Origin: a virus | Length of the DNA: 33,852 nucleotides | Direction: 5' to 3' (one strand) | IMG/VR virus record: IMGVR_UViG_3300031951_000684 | Coordinates: 1 to 33,852 of that record | In this document: one piece after another, positions 8,040-17,037 of the stretch | Numbering within the stretch: position 1 is the first letter of the stretch | How the letters are laid out: every line of letters begins with the position of its first letter | The notes under the pieces: model-generated | What the model was told of the DNA's origin: nothing | What the model saw: only the letters and a program-made list of their open reading frames with translations | The model's database searches: none | Program-made: the position numbers and the translations under genes

Positions 8040-9242
8040 ATGTCGTCCTCAACACAAGTCGCCATCATCACCATCCCCGAGGCCACCTATGGGGTCACCC
8101 CGACGCTGGGCGCGGCCGTCACGGCGCAGGCGGGGCGCTTTACCAGCGAGAGCCTGTCAGGCACTCCGACCACCACCGAGTCGGCCGAGATGCGCACAGA
8201 TCGTATGTCGGGCGGTCAGGTGGTGACCGGCCTCGAGGTGGGCGGCTCGATCAACTTCGAGCTCTCGCCTGAGCCGTGGTACGCGGAGCTCTTCCGCATG
8301 GGCATGATGCAGGGCGCGTGGACTGCTGCCACTACGGCGATTGCCGGTGCCACGTTCACGCCGGATGCGCTCGATAAACAAAAGGGCGTCATTGCCGCCA
8401 CTGGCGTTACAGGCATTAAACCGGGCGACGTGGTGCAGATCAAGCCTGCCACGGGCAACCCCGTGACCTTCGTCGTGACAAGCGTTGCCGCACCGAACGT
8501 GACGGTGGTGTCCCAGCGCGATCAGGCTGCAGTGACGGGTTCGTTTGCCCGTCCGGCGTTTGTTGACATTGGTGCTGCCACGCAATCGATGACGGTGGCC
8601 AAGTCCTACAAGGACGTGACGCACCTTGCCACCACCGAGGAGCACAGCCAGACCTATTCGGGTATGGTGGTGTCCGGGTTCAACGTGCAGATGTCGAACG
8701 GCGCAATCGTCACGGGCTCGTTCGAGATGAGCGGCAACGGGTACAAGCAAGAGCACCCGAGCCTGCGCCAGAAGCTGATCACGGCAGGCGGCACCGTCAC
8801 GCCAGCTGGCACCAACAAGCCGCTGAACGCATCCTTCGACGCGCCTGTCATCGGCTTCGACAACAAGCCGACCAACTGGTGCCTCACATCGTGGTCCCTC
8901 ACGTTGGACAACGGCCTCACCCCGCAGAACTGCATCGGGCACCAAGCCCCGCGCCGCTACGAGCTCGGCACTGCCGCGATCAGCGTGGACGCATCGCTGT
9001 ACCTGAGCGACACGTCCTATGACGAGTTCATGGCCCGCAAGCTCGATCAGCAGGCCAGTGCCATCACGCTGGTGACGCGCGATGCAAACGGCGGGTTTGC
9101 GTTCGCTCTGTCGGCAGTGCAGTGGACTTTCCCAGACCCCTCGGCAAGCGGCGCGAATCAGCCCGTGATGATCGAGGCGAAGGGCGTGGCGAAGGTCGGC
9201 GCGGCCGGCGAATCGGCACTGCGCATCTACAAATTCTTCTGA
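8040..9242 (+). CDS. Major tail tube protein
   Basis: A 400-aa protein starting at ATG 8040 with AGGAG at 8028-8032. The beginning (PEATYGVTPTLGAAVTAQAG, then ESAEMRTDRMSGGQVVTGLE) is characteristic of phage tail tube proteins that start 'E.tyGttp' and carry a 'sgeIr.drq..d...g' strand. Later SGFNVQMSNGAIVTGSFEMS and WSLTLDNGL repeats fit two tube-like beta domains, explaining the length. It forms the hexameric rings of the tail through which DNA passes. Position directly before the G/T chaperone pair and tape measure makes the call secure. Confidence 0.85.
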   Translation: MSSSTQVAIITIPEATYGVTPTLGAAVTAQAGRFTSESLSGTPTTTESAEMRTDRMSGGQVVTGLEVGGSINFELSPEPWYAELFRMGMMQGAWTAATTAIAGATFTPDALDKQKGVIAATGVTGIKPGDVVQIKPATGNPVTFVVTSVAAPNVTVVSQRDQAAVTGSFARPAFVDIGAATQSMTVAKSYKDVTHLATTEEHSQTYSGMVVSGFNVQMSNGAIVTGSFEMSGNGYKQEHPSLRQKLITAGGTVTPAGTNKPLNASFDAPVIGFDNKPTNWCLTSWSLTLDNGLTPQNCIGHQAPRRYELGTAAISVDASLYLSDTSYDEFMARKLDQQASAITLVTRDANGGFAFALSAVQWTFPDPSASGANQPVMIEAKGVAKVGAAGESALRIYKFF

Positions 9243-9259
9243 TGCCTGAGGAGGCACCT

Positions 9260-9646
9260 GTGCTCAACTTTGACTCACTGAGACGCACGCACACGCTTGA
9301 TCGGTCGATCACGCACGGCATCGAGATGACGCTGGACGGGAACCCCGATTACGTGTGGGTGGTGAAGGTGCCGTCGCAATACAACCGCGCCTACAGCATT
9401 GCCGCTGCGGGCTCTGCGCGCATTCGGTTCTCCGAGGATGGGGAGACGTCTGTGGCCGCAGGGCTCGAAGCACTGGAGGCGCAGCGGCGTGCATTTTTTG
9501 ACCACTGCATCGTGTCGGTCAATGGGGAGAGCGTTCCCTCCGACTTCTACGCCGAGTTCCCGAATGTTGTGCAGGAGCTCTACGCCCGGGCCATCGAGGC
9601 GGCGGCCAAGCTGAGCGAGAAGGTCGAGGACACGGCGGGAAAGTAG
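9260..9646 (+). CDS. Tail assembly chaperone, short form (gpG-like)
   Basis: A 128-aa protein. GTG 9260 is chosen because GAGGAGG at 9248-9254 is well placed; an ATG at 9242 is an alternative. The protein is small and charged with a long C-terminal helix (QELYARAIEAAAKLSEKVED). It lies exactly between tail tube and tape measure, the position of the lambda gpG equivalent. Its last codons contain GGGAAAG (9637-9643) just before TAG, allowing a fraction of ribosomes to continue in the -1 frame. It is expected to coat the tape measure during tail assembly. Confidence 0.8.
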   Translation: MLNFDSLRRTHTLDRSITHGIEMTLDGNPDYVWVVKVPSQYNRAYSIAAAGSARIRFSEDGETSVAAGLEALEAQRRAFFDHCIVSVNGESVPSDFYAEFPNVVQELYARAIEAAAKLSEKVEDTAGK

Positions 9647-9939
9647 AGACGTTCATCTCATGGCTCGCCAGATGGGATGGGCGCACAAGTGCCTATGAGG
9701 CGTTAGAGAAGGCCGGGCGGATTGCTCCCGCCGACAAGCGCCCCGAGACGCACGATATCGAGCCTGTACTCGGGCTGCTGTTTGACCTGATGACCGAGCG
9801 CGATGGGTTGAGCGGGGCCGTGCCGTTGTCGAAGATCTGGGCGTACATGGACAGGTACGCTCTGCCGGATTGGATGGAGCCCGTCATGGCCAAAGGGGTG
9901 AAGATGATGCGCGATGCATTCGACAAGGGAGCGGCATAG
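9260..9939 (+). CDS. Tail assembly chaperone, frameshifted form (gpGT-like)
   Basis: A -1 slip on G-GGA-AAG at 9637-9643 fuses the short form to a 98-codon extension in the other frame, ending at TAG 9937-9939, for 226 aa in total. The extension reads VETFISWLARWDGRTSAYEA, then an acidic/hydrophobic segment and MEPVMAKGVKMMRDAFDKGA. It has no start codon of its own placed to translate the whole, so frameshifting is the simplest route. Lambda uses the same heptamer to make gpGT, whose T part binds the tail tube while G binds the tape measure. The slip was read from sequence, not measured. Confidence 0.85.
9637..9643 (+). promoter_or_regulatory. -1 ribosomal frameshift slippery site
   Basis: GGGAAAG in the zero frame G-GGA-AAG, immediately followed by the in-frame stop TAG (9644-9646). 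Both tRNAs can re-pair one base back on GGG and AAA. It is the same heptamer as the lambda G/T site. I did not find an obvious strong hairpin directly downstream; the adjacent stop codon may help the slip. Confidence 0.85.
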
Positions 9940-12098
9940 TGTCCACTGATAACGCGCTAGTCAGGCTAGAGTTCGAGCTCATCACCACGGGCGACACCAA
10001 GACGCTGTCGGCACTCGCCTCGGTCGTCCGCGCATATTCCGAGGTGGACAAGCAGACGGCCAAGGTGGCTGCGGCTCAGGCGGCAGGGCAGCGCGCAGCG
10101 GCGGCTGCATCGCGGGGGCTGCAGGGCCTGTCCGCATCGGCGCGCGGCAACACGCAGGCGTGGGGAAACCTCGGTTACCAGCTGAACGACGTGTTCTCGA
10201 TGATGTCGGCGGGGACAGACCCCATGCGCGCCATTGGCGTGCAGTTGCCGCAACTCCTGCAGGGGTTTGGCGCGCTCGGCATTGCGGCGTCGGTCGGTGC
10301 GGCAGCACTGCCCATGCTGTGGGGCGCGATGAACGACACCGAAAAGGAAGCAGAGGAAACGAAAAAGGAGATTGACTCCCTTGTCGATGCCCTGCGCAGC
10401 CTCAAGCAAGCACAGGAAGATGCTGCCACCGGCCCCGGTCCCACGGCCCAGCTGGCGTTGATGACTGCCGAGCGCGAGGCGGCGGCAAATGCAGCAGAGC
10501 AGTATGACAGGCTTGCCGCAGCACTGAACAAGGTGCTGACGGTCGAGGAGGAGCGCAAAGCGCGCGGCGGTCTGAACGCCGTGACGCTGGGTGCTGCCGC
10601 GGGCGGCGGGGCAAGCTGGGAAGACCTTGTTCGCATGACCGAGGCCATGGAGGCTGCAGCACTCGCCGAGCGCAAGATCGCAGCGGCAGGAAGCGAAGGG
10701 GCGGCGGACAGGCTGCGCGATATCCTTGATAGTCTGGGCGGGTTCGAGGACATCACCGTCCGCCAGATCGACGATGCGCAGAAAGCCCTGTCGGCACTGA
10801 TCGCAACCGTCCCGGCAGATGGCGAGCTCGGGCATGCCATGAAGGACATGCTCACCACGCTGGTGGCCCTTGGCGAGATCAAGTCCAAGCCCATCGACGA
10901 GTTCGCCGAGTCGGTGCGCAGTGCCCTCGATCCGTTACGCGAACTGGCAGAGCTTCGCGAGCGGCTGAAGCAAGCCGTCGATGAGGGGCGGTTGTCGCAG
11001 GGCGATGCCGATGCGTACTTCGCCGATCAGACGCGCCCCAAGGACAAGAAGAAATCGGCCAAGGAAGACAACGCACGCGAGCGCGAGATCGAGCAGCTGC
11101 GCAGGCAGGCACAGGCGATCAAAGAGCTCCTTAACCCCATGGAGAAGTACTACGTGCAGGAAGCACTGGTACACCAACTCCTCTCCTCCGGCCTACTCAC
11201 TCGCCAGCAGGCCACCGACGCGCTTGCGCACTATCGCGCCGAGGTGGACAAGGCTGCCAACGCTGAGGCAAAACGCCTGCAGGACGAGGAACGGCGCCTA
11301 CAGGAAGAGATGGAGCGCGCCGGGCGTGATGCGCGCAAAGCTGCCCTCGCCGACTGGGAGCGCGGTGATGAGCGCATGGTGCAGCTGGAGCGGGAGCTTG
11401 AAGGTATAAGGGCCGCTGCCGAGCAGGGTGCGATTGCGATGGAGGATGCCAAGGGCCGGATCTCTGAAGTGCGGACGGAGATGGCTTCGCTGACGTATGA
11501 GCAGGAGTTGGCCTCGCAGTACAGCGACGTGCTCACCAACGGATTCAACCGCATGTTCGATGAGATCGCGCGCGGTGCGCAGAACATGAACGACGTGTTC
11601 AAGAACGTCGTCAAATCGATCATCGCGGAGCTCCTGAAGATCGTGCTCATGCAGGCCGTGATCGCAGCGTTCGGCGGCCCGACCAGCAAGCTGGGTGGAC
11701 GCCTGTCCAAGGGCTTCGGGTTCACACCCAAGGCTCTCGGCGGCGCATACGACGGCGCAGGCAACGAGGTGAGCTACTTCGCCCGGGGCGGTGTGGTGAG
11801 CAGCCCAACCATGTTCGGGTATTCGGGTGGTCTGGGCATCATGGGCGAGGCAGGCCCCGAGGCGATCATGCCCCTCAAGCGCAACCGTAACGGCGAGCTC
11901 GGCGTGAAGTCCCCCGTGCCCATGGTGAACGTGGTGGTGAACAACAACGCGGGCGTAGATGTCTCGACCAGCATCAGCCCGGACGGAGGCCTCACTCTCG
12001 ACATCGTGCGCCGGGCGATCAGCAACGACATCCAGCGTGGCGGCTCCTCGGTATCGCGCGCCATGGAGCGCACCTACGGCGTGGGGCGTGGCCGATGA
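9939..12098 (+). CDS. Tail tape measure protein
   Basis: A 719-aa protein starting at GTG 9939, which shares a base with the gpGT stop (TAGTG), with AAGGGAG at 9925-9931. The N-terminus is Ala-rich and helical; residues ~105-130 (LPQLLQGFGALGIAASVGAA) are hydrophobic as in many tape measures. Long coiled coil follows (~380-520, with repeated E/R/K/A). The C-terminus has FARGGVVSSPTMFGYSGG then GIMGEAGPEAIMPLKRNRNG, the standard tape-measure ending. It sets tail length and is ejected with DNA. At the usual ~0.15 nm per residue the tail would be about 108 nm (inference). Confidence 0.95.
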   Translation: MSTDNALVRLEFELITTGDTKTLSALASVVRAYSEVDKQTAKVAAAQAAGQRAAAAASRGLQGLSASARGNTQAWGNLGYQLNDVFSMMSAGTDPMRAIGVQLPQLLQGFGALGIAASVGAAALPMLWGAMNDTEKEAEETKKEIDSLVDALRSLKQAQEDAATGPGPTAQLALMTAEREAAANAAEQYDRLAAALNKVLTVEEERKARGGLNAVTLGAAAGGGASWEDLVRMTEAMEAAALAERKIAAAGSEGAADRLRDILDSLGGFEDITVRQIDDAQKALSALIATVPADGELGHAMKDMLTTLVALGEIKSKPIDEFAESVRSALDPLRELAELRERLKQAVDEGRLSQGDADAYFADQTRPKDKKKSAKEDNAREREIEQLRRQAQAIKELLNPMEKYYVQEALVHQLLSSGLLTRQQATDALAHYRAEVDKAANAEAKRLQDEERRLQEEMERAGRDARKAALADWERGDERMVQLERELEGIRAAAEQGAIAMEDAKGRISEVRTEMASLTYEQELASQYSDVLTNGFNRMFDEIARGAQNMNDVFKNVVKSIIAELLKIVLMQAVIAAFGGPTSKLGGRLSKGFGFTPKALGGAYDGAGNEVSYFARGGVVSSPTMFGYSGGLGIMGEAGPEAIMPLKRNRNGELGVKSPVPMVNVVVNNNAGVDVSTSISPDGGLTLDIVRRAISNDIQRGGSSVSRAMERTYGVGRGR

Positions 12099-12589
12099 CA
12101 CTCACCCCCGAGATCATGCAGGTCTACGCCAGTGCGCCGCAGAAGGTGCAGGCGTGGTTTACCATCAGCTTCGAGCACCCGTCATTTACCGCCCCCGCCC
12201 GCATGGTGCATGGGCGCTGGAATGAACTGCAGGCAGAGCTGGAGAACGGGTTGCCCGTGACGTACCTGCCGATCCCCTTCGAGTTGTCCCTGCCCGGGGC
12301 GAGCGCAGACGGTCATCAAGACCTGCAGATCAGCGTGTGCAACATCGGGCATGAGCTCTCCGAGGAGCTGGATCGGGCCATCGAAAACCCGTGGGTGCCG
12401 ATCAGCGTGTTCTTCCGGATCTACATCGACAATCAGCCCCGCCCGCACCAGACGCTGGAGCTCAAGCTACTGGATGTGAACGCGACCACGCAGACCGTGA
12501 CGGGCACTGCTTCCCGCTACGACATCGTGAACCGACAATTCCCCTCTCGGCGATTCCGCGCTGCGGATTGGCCGGGGCTTGTGCGGTGA
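12095..12589 (+). CDS. DUF1833-family tail protein
   Basis: A 164-aa protein; the ATG overlaps the tape measure stop (ATGA). The pattern VQAWFTISFEHPSFTAPARM, then LPGASADGHQDLQISVCNIG and a C-terminal NRQFPSRRFRAADWPGL matches DUF1833 phage proteins. These sit after the tape measure in lambda-like tails where gpM/gpL are found. The closing 'R.fp..rfr...fPGL' segment is typical of this kind of tail-tip hub protein. It likely connects the tube to the tip complex. No metal-binding Cys cluster like that of gpL is visible. Confidence 0.75.
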   Translation: MTLTPEIMQVYASAPQKVQAWFTISFEHPSFTAPARMVHGRWNELQAELENGLPVTYLPIPFELSLPGASADGHQDLQISVCNIGHELSEELDRAIENPWVPISVFFRIYIDNQPRPHQTLELKLLDVNATTQTVTGTASRYDIVNRQFPSRRFRAADWPGLVR

Positions 12590-12843
12590 CCGACATGCCC
12601 GATGGCCTGTACCTCGCGTACGTGGAGCCCGTTCACGCGGGCTCCATGGTGGTCACCTTTCCCGACATGACGGTCAAAGTGCCCTCGCAGGTGATCGGCG
12701 CGCTGGTGAAGTCCGGCGATGCCGAGGTGCTGGCGGATGGTCGCCTGTATCTCTCCATGCCGGGGGCGGTCAAAATACGGTCTGTGGGTGAGCGTCACGA
12801 GGGCGTGACAGTGTGGGAGGACAAGCATGCAGGCACTCCATGA
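12586..12843 (+). CDS. Small tail-tip region protein, unknown function
   Basis: An 85-aa protein from GTG 12586 (overlapping the previous stop) or ATG 12595. The sequence is mainly strands: GLYLAYVEPVHAGSMVVTFP, then VKVPSQVIGALVKSGDAEVL and LSMPGAVKIRSVGE. No known domain is recognised. It overlaps the NlpC/P60 gene by 17 nt, so the two are probably translated together. Its place between the DUF1833 and NlpC/P60 genes suggests a tip assembly accessory. That is context only. Confidence 0.6.
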   Translation: MTDMPDGLYLAYVEPVHAGSMVVTFPDMTVKVPSQVIGALVKSGDAEVLADGRLYLSMPGAVKIRSVGERHEGVTVWEDKHAGTP

Positions 12844-13252
12844 CATCGCGAACGACATCGTGGGCACGCCCTACGTGGTGGGTGGTGCCTCGGCCGCGGG
12901 GGCGGATTGCTGGGGCGTGGTGATGATGGCACTCGGGGCTGCAGGCATGGACCTTCCCGCTTGGAACACAGGCACCGAGGATCTCGGGCCGAAAGCTTCA
13001 GTCACCATCTCGCGCCATGCGAAGCGCGCCTTGATCGACGGCACCGTGTTGCCCATCGAGACGCCTGAGCCCGGAGCCATCGTGGTCTGCCGGGACGCCA
13101 ACGACAACAGCCCGCACGTGGCCGTGCTGGTCGATTCGGAGTGGGTGCTGCACGGTACGGCACCCTCGGCGCGCTGCGAGCGCCTGAGCGCATTCCAAGA
13201 GCGTTACCGCAACCTGTCGTTTGTTCGTTGGACGGGTCGCCGCGATGGGTAA
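12827..13252 (+). CDS. NlpC/P60-type tail-tip peptidase
   Basis: A 141-aa protein. Cys28 sits in GADCWGVV, the usual catalytic Cys motif (xDCxG), and His97 in SPHVAVLVDSEWVLHG matches the catalytic His strand; His109 follows. Length fits the single NlpC/P60 domain found in lambda gpK-like tail proteins. It presumably cleaves peptide bonds in peptidoglycan while DNA enters the cell. It overlaps genes on both sides and lies before the tip protein, as K lies before I/J in lambda. It is unlikely to be the lysis enzyme because it is in the tail operon without a holin. Confidence 0.85.
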   Translation: MQALHDIANDIVGTPYVVGGASAAGADCWGVVMMALGAAGMDLPAWNTGTEDLGPKASVTISRHAKRALIDGTVLPIETPEPGAIVVCRDANDNSPHVAVLVDSEWVLHGTAPSARCERLSAFQERYRNLSFVRWTGRRDG

Positions 13253-15713
13253 ACCGACAATCGTTTTTATTCGCGACGTCTTCAATTCACACGATCTGCA
13301 GGTTGAGGATGTCGAGGTCGGGAGCTCGACCTACGACTGGCTGCAGCGCACCGCGCCTGACGGCTTCGGCATGGCGGTGGAGCTCTTTCTGAACGGCGAG
13401 CCGCTTGCGCTGGAAGAGGCCGACACGTGGTTGATGGAAGACGACATGGTGTTGGTGGTGCTGCGCCCCGGGGGTGGCATCGATTGGATGGTGTACTTCT
13501 GGCAGGCCGTGATCGCTATCGCAGTCGGTCTGGTGATGATGCTCCTCTTCCCGCCGCCCAAGGCCAAGTCGCGGGAAGGCGCGGCGCAGCAATACTCCCT
13601 CTCCCCGGGCAACGAGATGCCGCAGCTGGGCGCACCCGTGCCGGTGGCCTATGGCACCACGCTCTCCGTGCCGTACTACGCATCGCAGCCGTGGGTGCAG
13701 TATCCGGTGATCGAGTACGCGGGCACTCCGATTCTGAAAACGCAGAGAGACGGCGACTGGAAGACAAACACGATGCACCTTGGTGCTTTGCTGGTGGCCA
13801 CCGCAGGGGATGCGGACGTGGTGGACCTGTTCATCTCGGACTCGGTGATTAGCCCCGCCGCAAAGCCACCCGCCGCCGTATGGCCTCCGCTCAACTGGGA
13901 CTGGGGCAACATCAACTGGCCATCGACGCCGATCGCTGGAGACTCAGAATCAGTACCGCCGCACGCGAACGCGGGAGATGCCGAGTATGTGAAGTGGCGG
14001 CGCTTCCTGCCCTCTGAGCACAAGCAAACGATGGGCACCATCGAGGCGGCAGTGGCAGCGAAGTGGGGCCGCTGGAACGAGAACGTCACCACCTCAATCG
14101 AGGTTTCGGACCAGCTGCTATCGAACACCAAGCCCATCGGCGCGTTTGCGGTGTGCCTGCCCGGGCAGACGGTGCGCGAGATCCACCTCGATGTGATGTT
14201 CCCTAACGGGCTGGGCTCGATCTCGAAGACCACCGGGGACGACAACCCCGAGCGGCAGGGGATCAGCTGGACCATCGAAAAGATCGGCGACGACGGGTAT
14301 CCGGTAGTCCCAGCGGTGACGTTGACAGGTAAGGTCGAGTGGAACATCGACACCCCCAACACCGTTCGCCGCACTATCCGCATCCCTGTGGCTGCAGGCC
14401 GCTACCGCGTCACTTGCAGTGCCACAAACGCCACCCATGAGGAAACCTCCCGGGTGCGCCGTGAAATCCGTTGGACGGGTTTGAAGGGCACCATGGTGAA
14501 CGCCACGCAAAAAGTCTACGGCGACACCACGTTGTTGGCCGTGTGGATACAGGCATCCGAGGGCGTGTCATCCGGTGCTGCGGGCCGCGTGAAGCTGCGC
14601 TTGGCACGCACGATCACCTCGCCTATCACGACAACCCCGACCGCCACGAGCAACCCCGCTGATATCGCGCTGGACATACTGACAAACAAGGACTACGGCG
14701 CGGGCCGTCCACCTTACGAGATCGACCTTCCCGCGTGGACGCGGCTGCACACAAAGTGGGATGGGTTGCCGGGGTTTAATTACGTGTTCGCCGAGCCCAC
14801 CACCATCCTTGAGGCAATGCAGCGCGTGGTGCAGGTTGAGCGTGCTCGCATCGTCCCTGCAGGCCCGAAGGTGTCGGTGATCGACGCCAGCGTGCAGCCC
14901 GTGCGCACCATGCTGTTCACGGGGCACAGCATCAAGCGCGACTCGCTCCGGGTGGCGTGGTCATGGCATGGCATCGACGATCCCGAGGGTGTCCAGATCG
15001 AGTACACCGATCCGGTAAACGGCACGCCTATGTCGGTGATCTATCCGAACGGCACCGAGGACGCACTGACCAGCACTTACCGTCTGCTCGGCTGCACCGA
15101 GCGCCAGCAGGCCCTACGCTACGCGGTGCACACGTGGCGGCAGGCAAAGTACATGAGGCGGGGGCTGGAGTTCGAAACCGAACAGGACGGTTTGATCCCG
15201 GTGGTGGGCGACCGCATCGGCGTATCCACCGAACTGGTCAGCCGCGCGCGGCAGACACAGATGATCAGCTATGACGCCACCACTCGTAACATGGTGTTTG
15301 CTGACGCGATCGACTGGCCGCTCCAGCCCGTGATGATGGTGCGCGACAAATACGGACAGGCGATCGGCCCGTTCCGCGTGCAGAAACGAAACGCGACGAC
15401 AGCGAACATTCCCGCGGCAGTGACGTTCGACGAAACCTTGCTCGGCAACCCGCTAAACGAAGAGCCGCCTGCCGTTGTGATCGCGCAGGCGGCAACCGTA
15501 GTGCGCGATTACATCGTCACCTCGACCGAACCGCGAGGAATGTATTCGGTGGTGGTCAACGCGGTGAACTACGATCCTCGCGCATATGTGGCAACGCCAA
15601 GTGATCCGACGCCGAGGCAGTGGGTGGTTTCAGACGAGACCTATCCCCAGTGGGTCATAGCAAACGAAGGCACTGCCCTTTCAGCAGACAACATCATCCC
15701 GTGGGAGCCTTGA
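13245..15713 (+). CDS. TipJ-like tail tip / host specificity protein
   Basis: An 822-aa protein starting at ATG 13245, inside the end of the NlpC gene (overlap 8 nt). Residues ~1-75 (KPTIVFIRDVFNSHDLQVED, then ADTWLMEDDMVLVVLRPGGG) have a ubiquitin/ThiS-like pattern seen in gpI-like proteins. A hydrophobic stretch follows (MVYFWQAVIAIAVGLVMMLL), then FPPPKAKS and the tip body. Central segments PADIALDILTNKDYGAGRPP and FAEPTTILEAMQRVVQVERA match the TipJ/Phage-tail_3 region. It forms the tip hub and contacts the receptor or fibres. The gpI-like head joined to the J-like body is a known TipJ arrangement. Confidence 0.85.
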   Translation: MGKPTIVFIRDVFNSHDLQVEDVEVGSSTYDWLQRTAPDGFGMAVELFLNGEPLALEEADTWLMEDDMVLVVLRPGGGIDWMVYFWQAVIAIAVGLVMMLLFPPPKAKSREGAAQQYSLSPGNEMPQLGAPVPVAYGTTLSVPYYASQPWVQYPVIEYAGTPILKTQRDGDWKTNTMHLGALLVATAGDADVVDLFISDSVISPAAKPPAAVWPPLNWDWGNINWPSTPIAGDSESVPPHANAGDAEYVKWRRFLPSEHKQTMGTIEAAVAAKWGRWNENVTTSIEVSDQLLSNTKPIGAFAVCLPGQTVREIHLDVMFPNGLGSISKTTGDDNPERQGISWTIEKIGDDGYPVVPAVTLTGKVEWNIDTPNTVRRTIRIPVAAGRYRVTCSATNATHEETSRVRREIRWTGLKGTMVNATQKVYGDTTLLAVWIQASEGVSSGAAGRVKLRLARTITSPITTTPTATSNPADIALDILTNKDYGAGRPPYEIDLPAWTRLHTKWDGLPGFNYVFAEPTTILEAMQRVVQVERARIVPAGPKVSVIDASVQPVRTMLFTGHSIKRDSLRVAWSWHGIDDPEGVQIEYTDPVNGTPMSVIYPNGTEDALTSTYRLLGCTERQQALRYAVHTWRQAKYMRRGLEFETEQDGLIPVVGDRIGVSTELVSRARQTQMISYDATTRNMVFADAIDWPLQPVMMVRDKYGQAIGPFRVQKRNATTANIPAAVTFDETLLGNPLNEEPPAVVIAQAATVVRDYIVTSTEPRGMYSVVVNAVNYDPRAYVATPSDPTPRQWVVSDETYPQWVIANEGTALSADNIIPWEP

Positions 15714-15716
15714 GAC

Positions 15717-16223
15717 ATGGCAGCAGATATACACGCCCGAATGAGGCAACTGATTCAAAGCACCGCCGACTGGGGTGCCACCGATCCTGTGCTCGGGCTG
15801 GGCGAGATCGGGTTTGAGCGCCCGCTGACCGGCGATCTCAAGGCAAAGATCGGCGACGGGGTCAAGAAGTGGTCGGCTCTTCCGGCTTGGCCTCCGGTAG
15901 TTGCGCCCCCCACTGTTGTGACTGGCAAATTCATTCCCATCGCGGCCGGCCGGGTAAAGTCAACCGGCGTTGCCCAAGGGAATGTTCAAGGGTTTACATG
16001 CGCTCGAAGAAGCATTGGGGAGTACACCATCAACCTGAGCGCGCCTGCGACCAACGCGCTAAACATTGTGGCGCAAGTGACCATCATGGCCAGTCTTCCG
16101 TTCAAATCAGCCGCCACAGTGAGCGTCCCCAACGCATCAGCGATCTATGTGCATCTGGGCGGAGGTAATAATTTTGATCCCAGCGATTTCGACTTCGCCA
16201 TCGTGGCGTGGGATGTCGGCTGA
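15717..16223 (+). CDS. Tail-tip/fibre accessory protein with tropism-type N-terminus
   Basis: A 168-aa protein, ATG 3 nt after the TipJ stop. Residues ~5-55 (RMRQLIQSTADWGATDPVLG, then GEIGFERPLTGDLKAKIGDG and KKWSALP) match the short unit found at the front of phage fibres ('GEigfe.dtg..KiGDG...W..Lp'). The C-terminal ~110 residues look like a beta-rich virion domain (VKSTGVAQGNVQGFTCARRS). It is probably a short fibre or tip decoration protein. No enzymatic motif was seen. Confidence 0.7.
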   Translation: MAADIHARMRQLIQSTADWGATDPVLGLGEIGFERPLTGDLKAKIGDGVKKWSALPAWPPVVAPPTVVTGKFIPIAAGRVKSTGVAQGNVQGFTCARRSIGEYTINLSAPATNALNIVAQVTIMASLPFKSAATVSVPNASAIYVHLGGGNNFDPSDFDFAIVAWDVG

Positions 16224-16636
16224 TGGCCGCTGCAGAGCCTGACAAGATAGATATCGTCACGTTCGGTATGCCGCAGTGGGGCAGCACTTCCTCGCTCGAC
16301 TACGGGTTGGAGCGCACGCCGTTTTCTGACGGCGAGCATCGACAGTCCAAGCCATGGCGCGCGGCGCACATCACCTCGAGGTTGTCGTGGCTGCTGCCCG
16401 CATCGAAGCTGGCGGACTTTAACGTATGGCTTACCAAGTCCACCGCATGGATTAAGGTGCCGATGGAGACGGTGCTGGCGGGCGACCCCGGTGCTCTACC
16501 TGCCATTGCGTGGCAGCAGGTTCGTACCACATCCAGCATCGAGATGAAGAACCTCGGCGGCGGCTGGTACGAGATATCCTACGACGTCGAGCACCGCCAA
16601 GGTGTGCCCACTGAAACCGTTCCGGTACCGCCCTAA
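16223..16636 (+). CDS. Tail-associated protein, paralogue A
   Basis: A 137-aa protein; ATG 16223 overlaps the previous stop (TGATG). Pattern: HITSRLSWLLPASKLADFNV, WIKVPMETVLAGD, AIAWQQVRTTSSIEMKNLGG, WYEISYDVE. The next gene has the same layout (TASVSWQMRAGLLKGF, WFEMQMESPRY, ALAWHTVRVIGGVSV, LYEVALDVE), so the two appear to be duplicates that have diverged. Position after the TipJ gene suggests a tip complex component. No known domain could be named by eye. Confidence 0.65.
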   Translation: MAAAEPDKIDIVTFGMPQWGSTSSLDYGLERTPFSDGEHRQSKPWRAAHITSRLSWLLPASKLADFNVWLTKSTAWIKVPMETVLAGDPGALPAIAWQQVRTTSSIEMKNLGGGWYEISYDVEHRQGVPTETVPVPP

Positions 16637-17037
16637 TGGCCATCCCTCGCCTCTCTAGCGATCTCTACGGCCCGCCCCTCGTCGGCATACAGCTCTCCCT
16701 CGACACGGGGCTTGTACGCATGTCATCGATGGCGGGCACGGTGAAGCAGCGGCGGGTGTACGGCCACATGCCCACCACCGCCTCGGTGAGCTGGCAGATG
16801 CGCGCGGGGTTGCTGAAGGGCTTCCAAGAGTGGGTCAACGCCCACGGCTACGACTGGTTCGAGATGCAGATGGAATCCCCGCGCTACCGCCCGCCGGCAG
16901 GCACCACCAGCACGCATGCGCTGGCGTGGCACACCGTCCGCGTTATTGGTGGGGTGAGCGTCAGCAATCTGGGACCGTTTCTCTACGAGGTGGCACTGGA
17001 CGTTGAGCTCAAGACCGCCGTGGTGCCTGTGCCATGA
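16636..17037 (+). CDS. Tail-associated protein, paralogue B
   Basis: A 133-aa protein whose ATG overlaps the stop of paralogue A (TAATG). It shares the layout of that protein: a hydrophobic/Trp strand, a helix ending FQEWVNAHGYDWF, a strand pair around WHTVRVIGGVSVSNLGPFLY and a closing EVALDVELKT. The shared arrangement suggests tandem duplication and perhaps a hetero-oligomer in the tip. No homologue outside the pair is recognised. Confidence 0.65.
   Translation: MAIPRLSSDLYGPPLVGIQLSLDTGLVRMSSMAGTVKQRRVYGHMPTTASVSWQMRAGLLKGFQEWVNAHGYDWFEMQMESPRYRPPAGTTSTHALAWHTVRVIGGVSVSNLGPFLYEVALDVELKTAVVPVP

Noticed and set aside
8157-9257. Long minus-strand open frame opposite the tail tube gene (366 aa)
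   Set aside because: It is antisense to a certain structural gene; its composition is Arg/His/Ala-rich without motifs, as expected of GC-rich shadows.
12827-13252. NlpC/P60 protein as the lysis endolysin
   Set aside because: It is in the tail operon directly before the tip gene, without a holin; lambda gpK-like placement explains it better.
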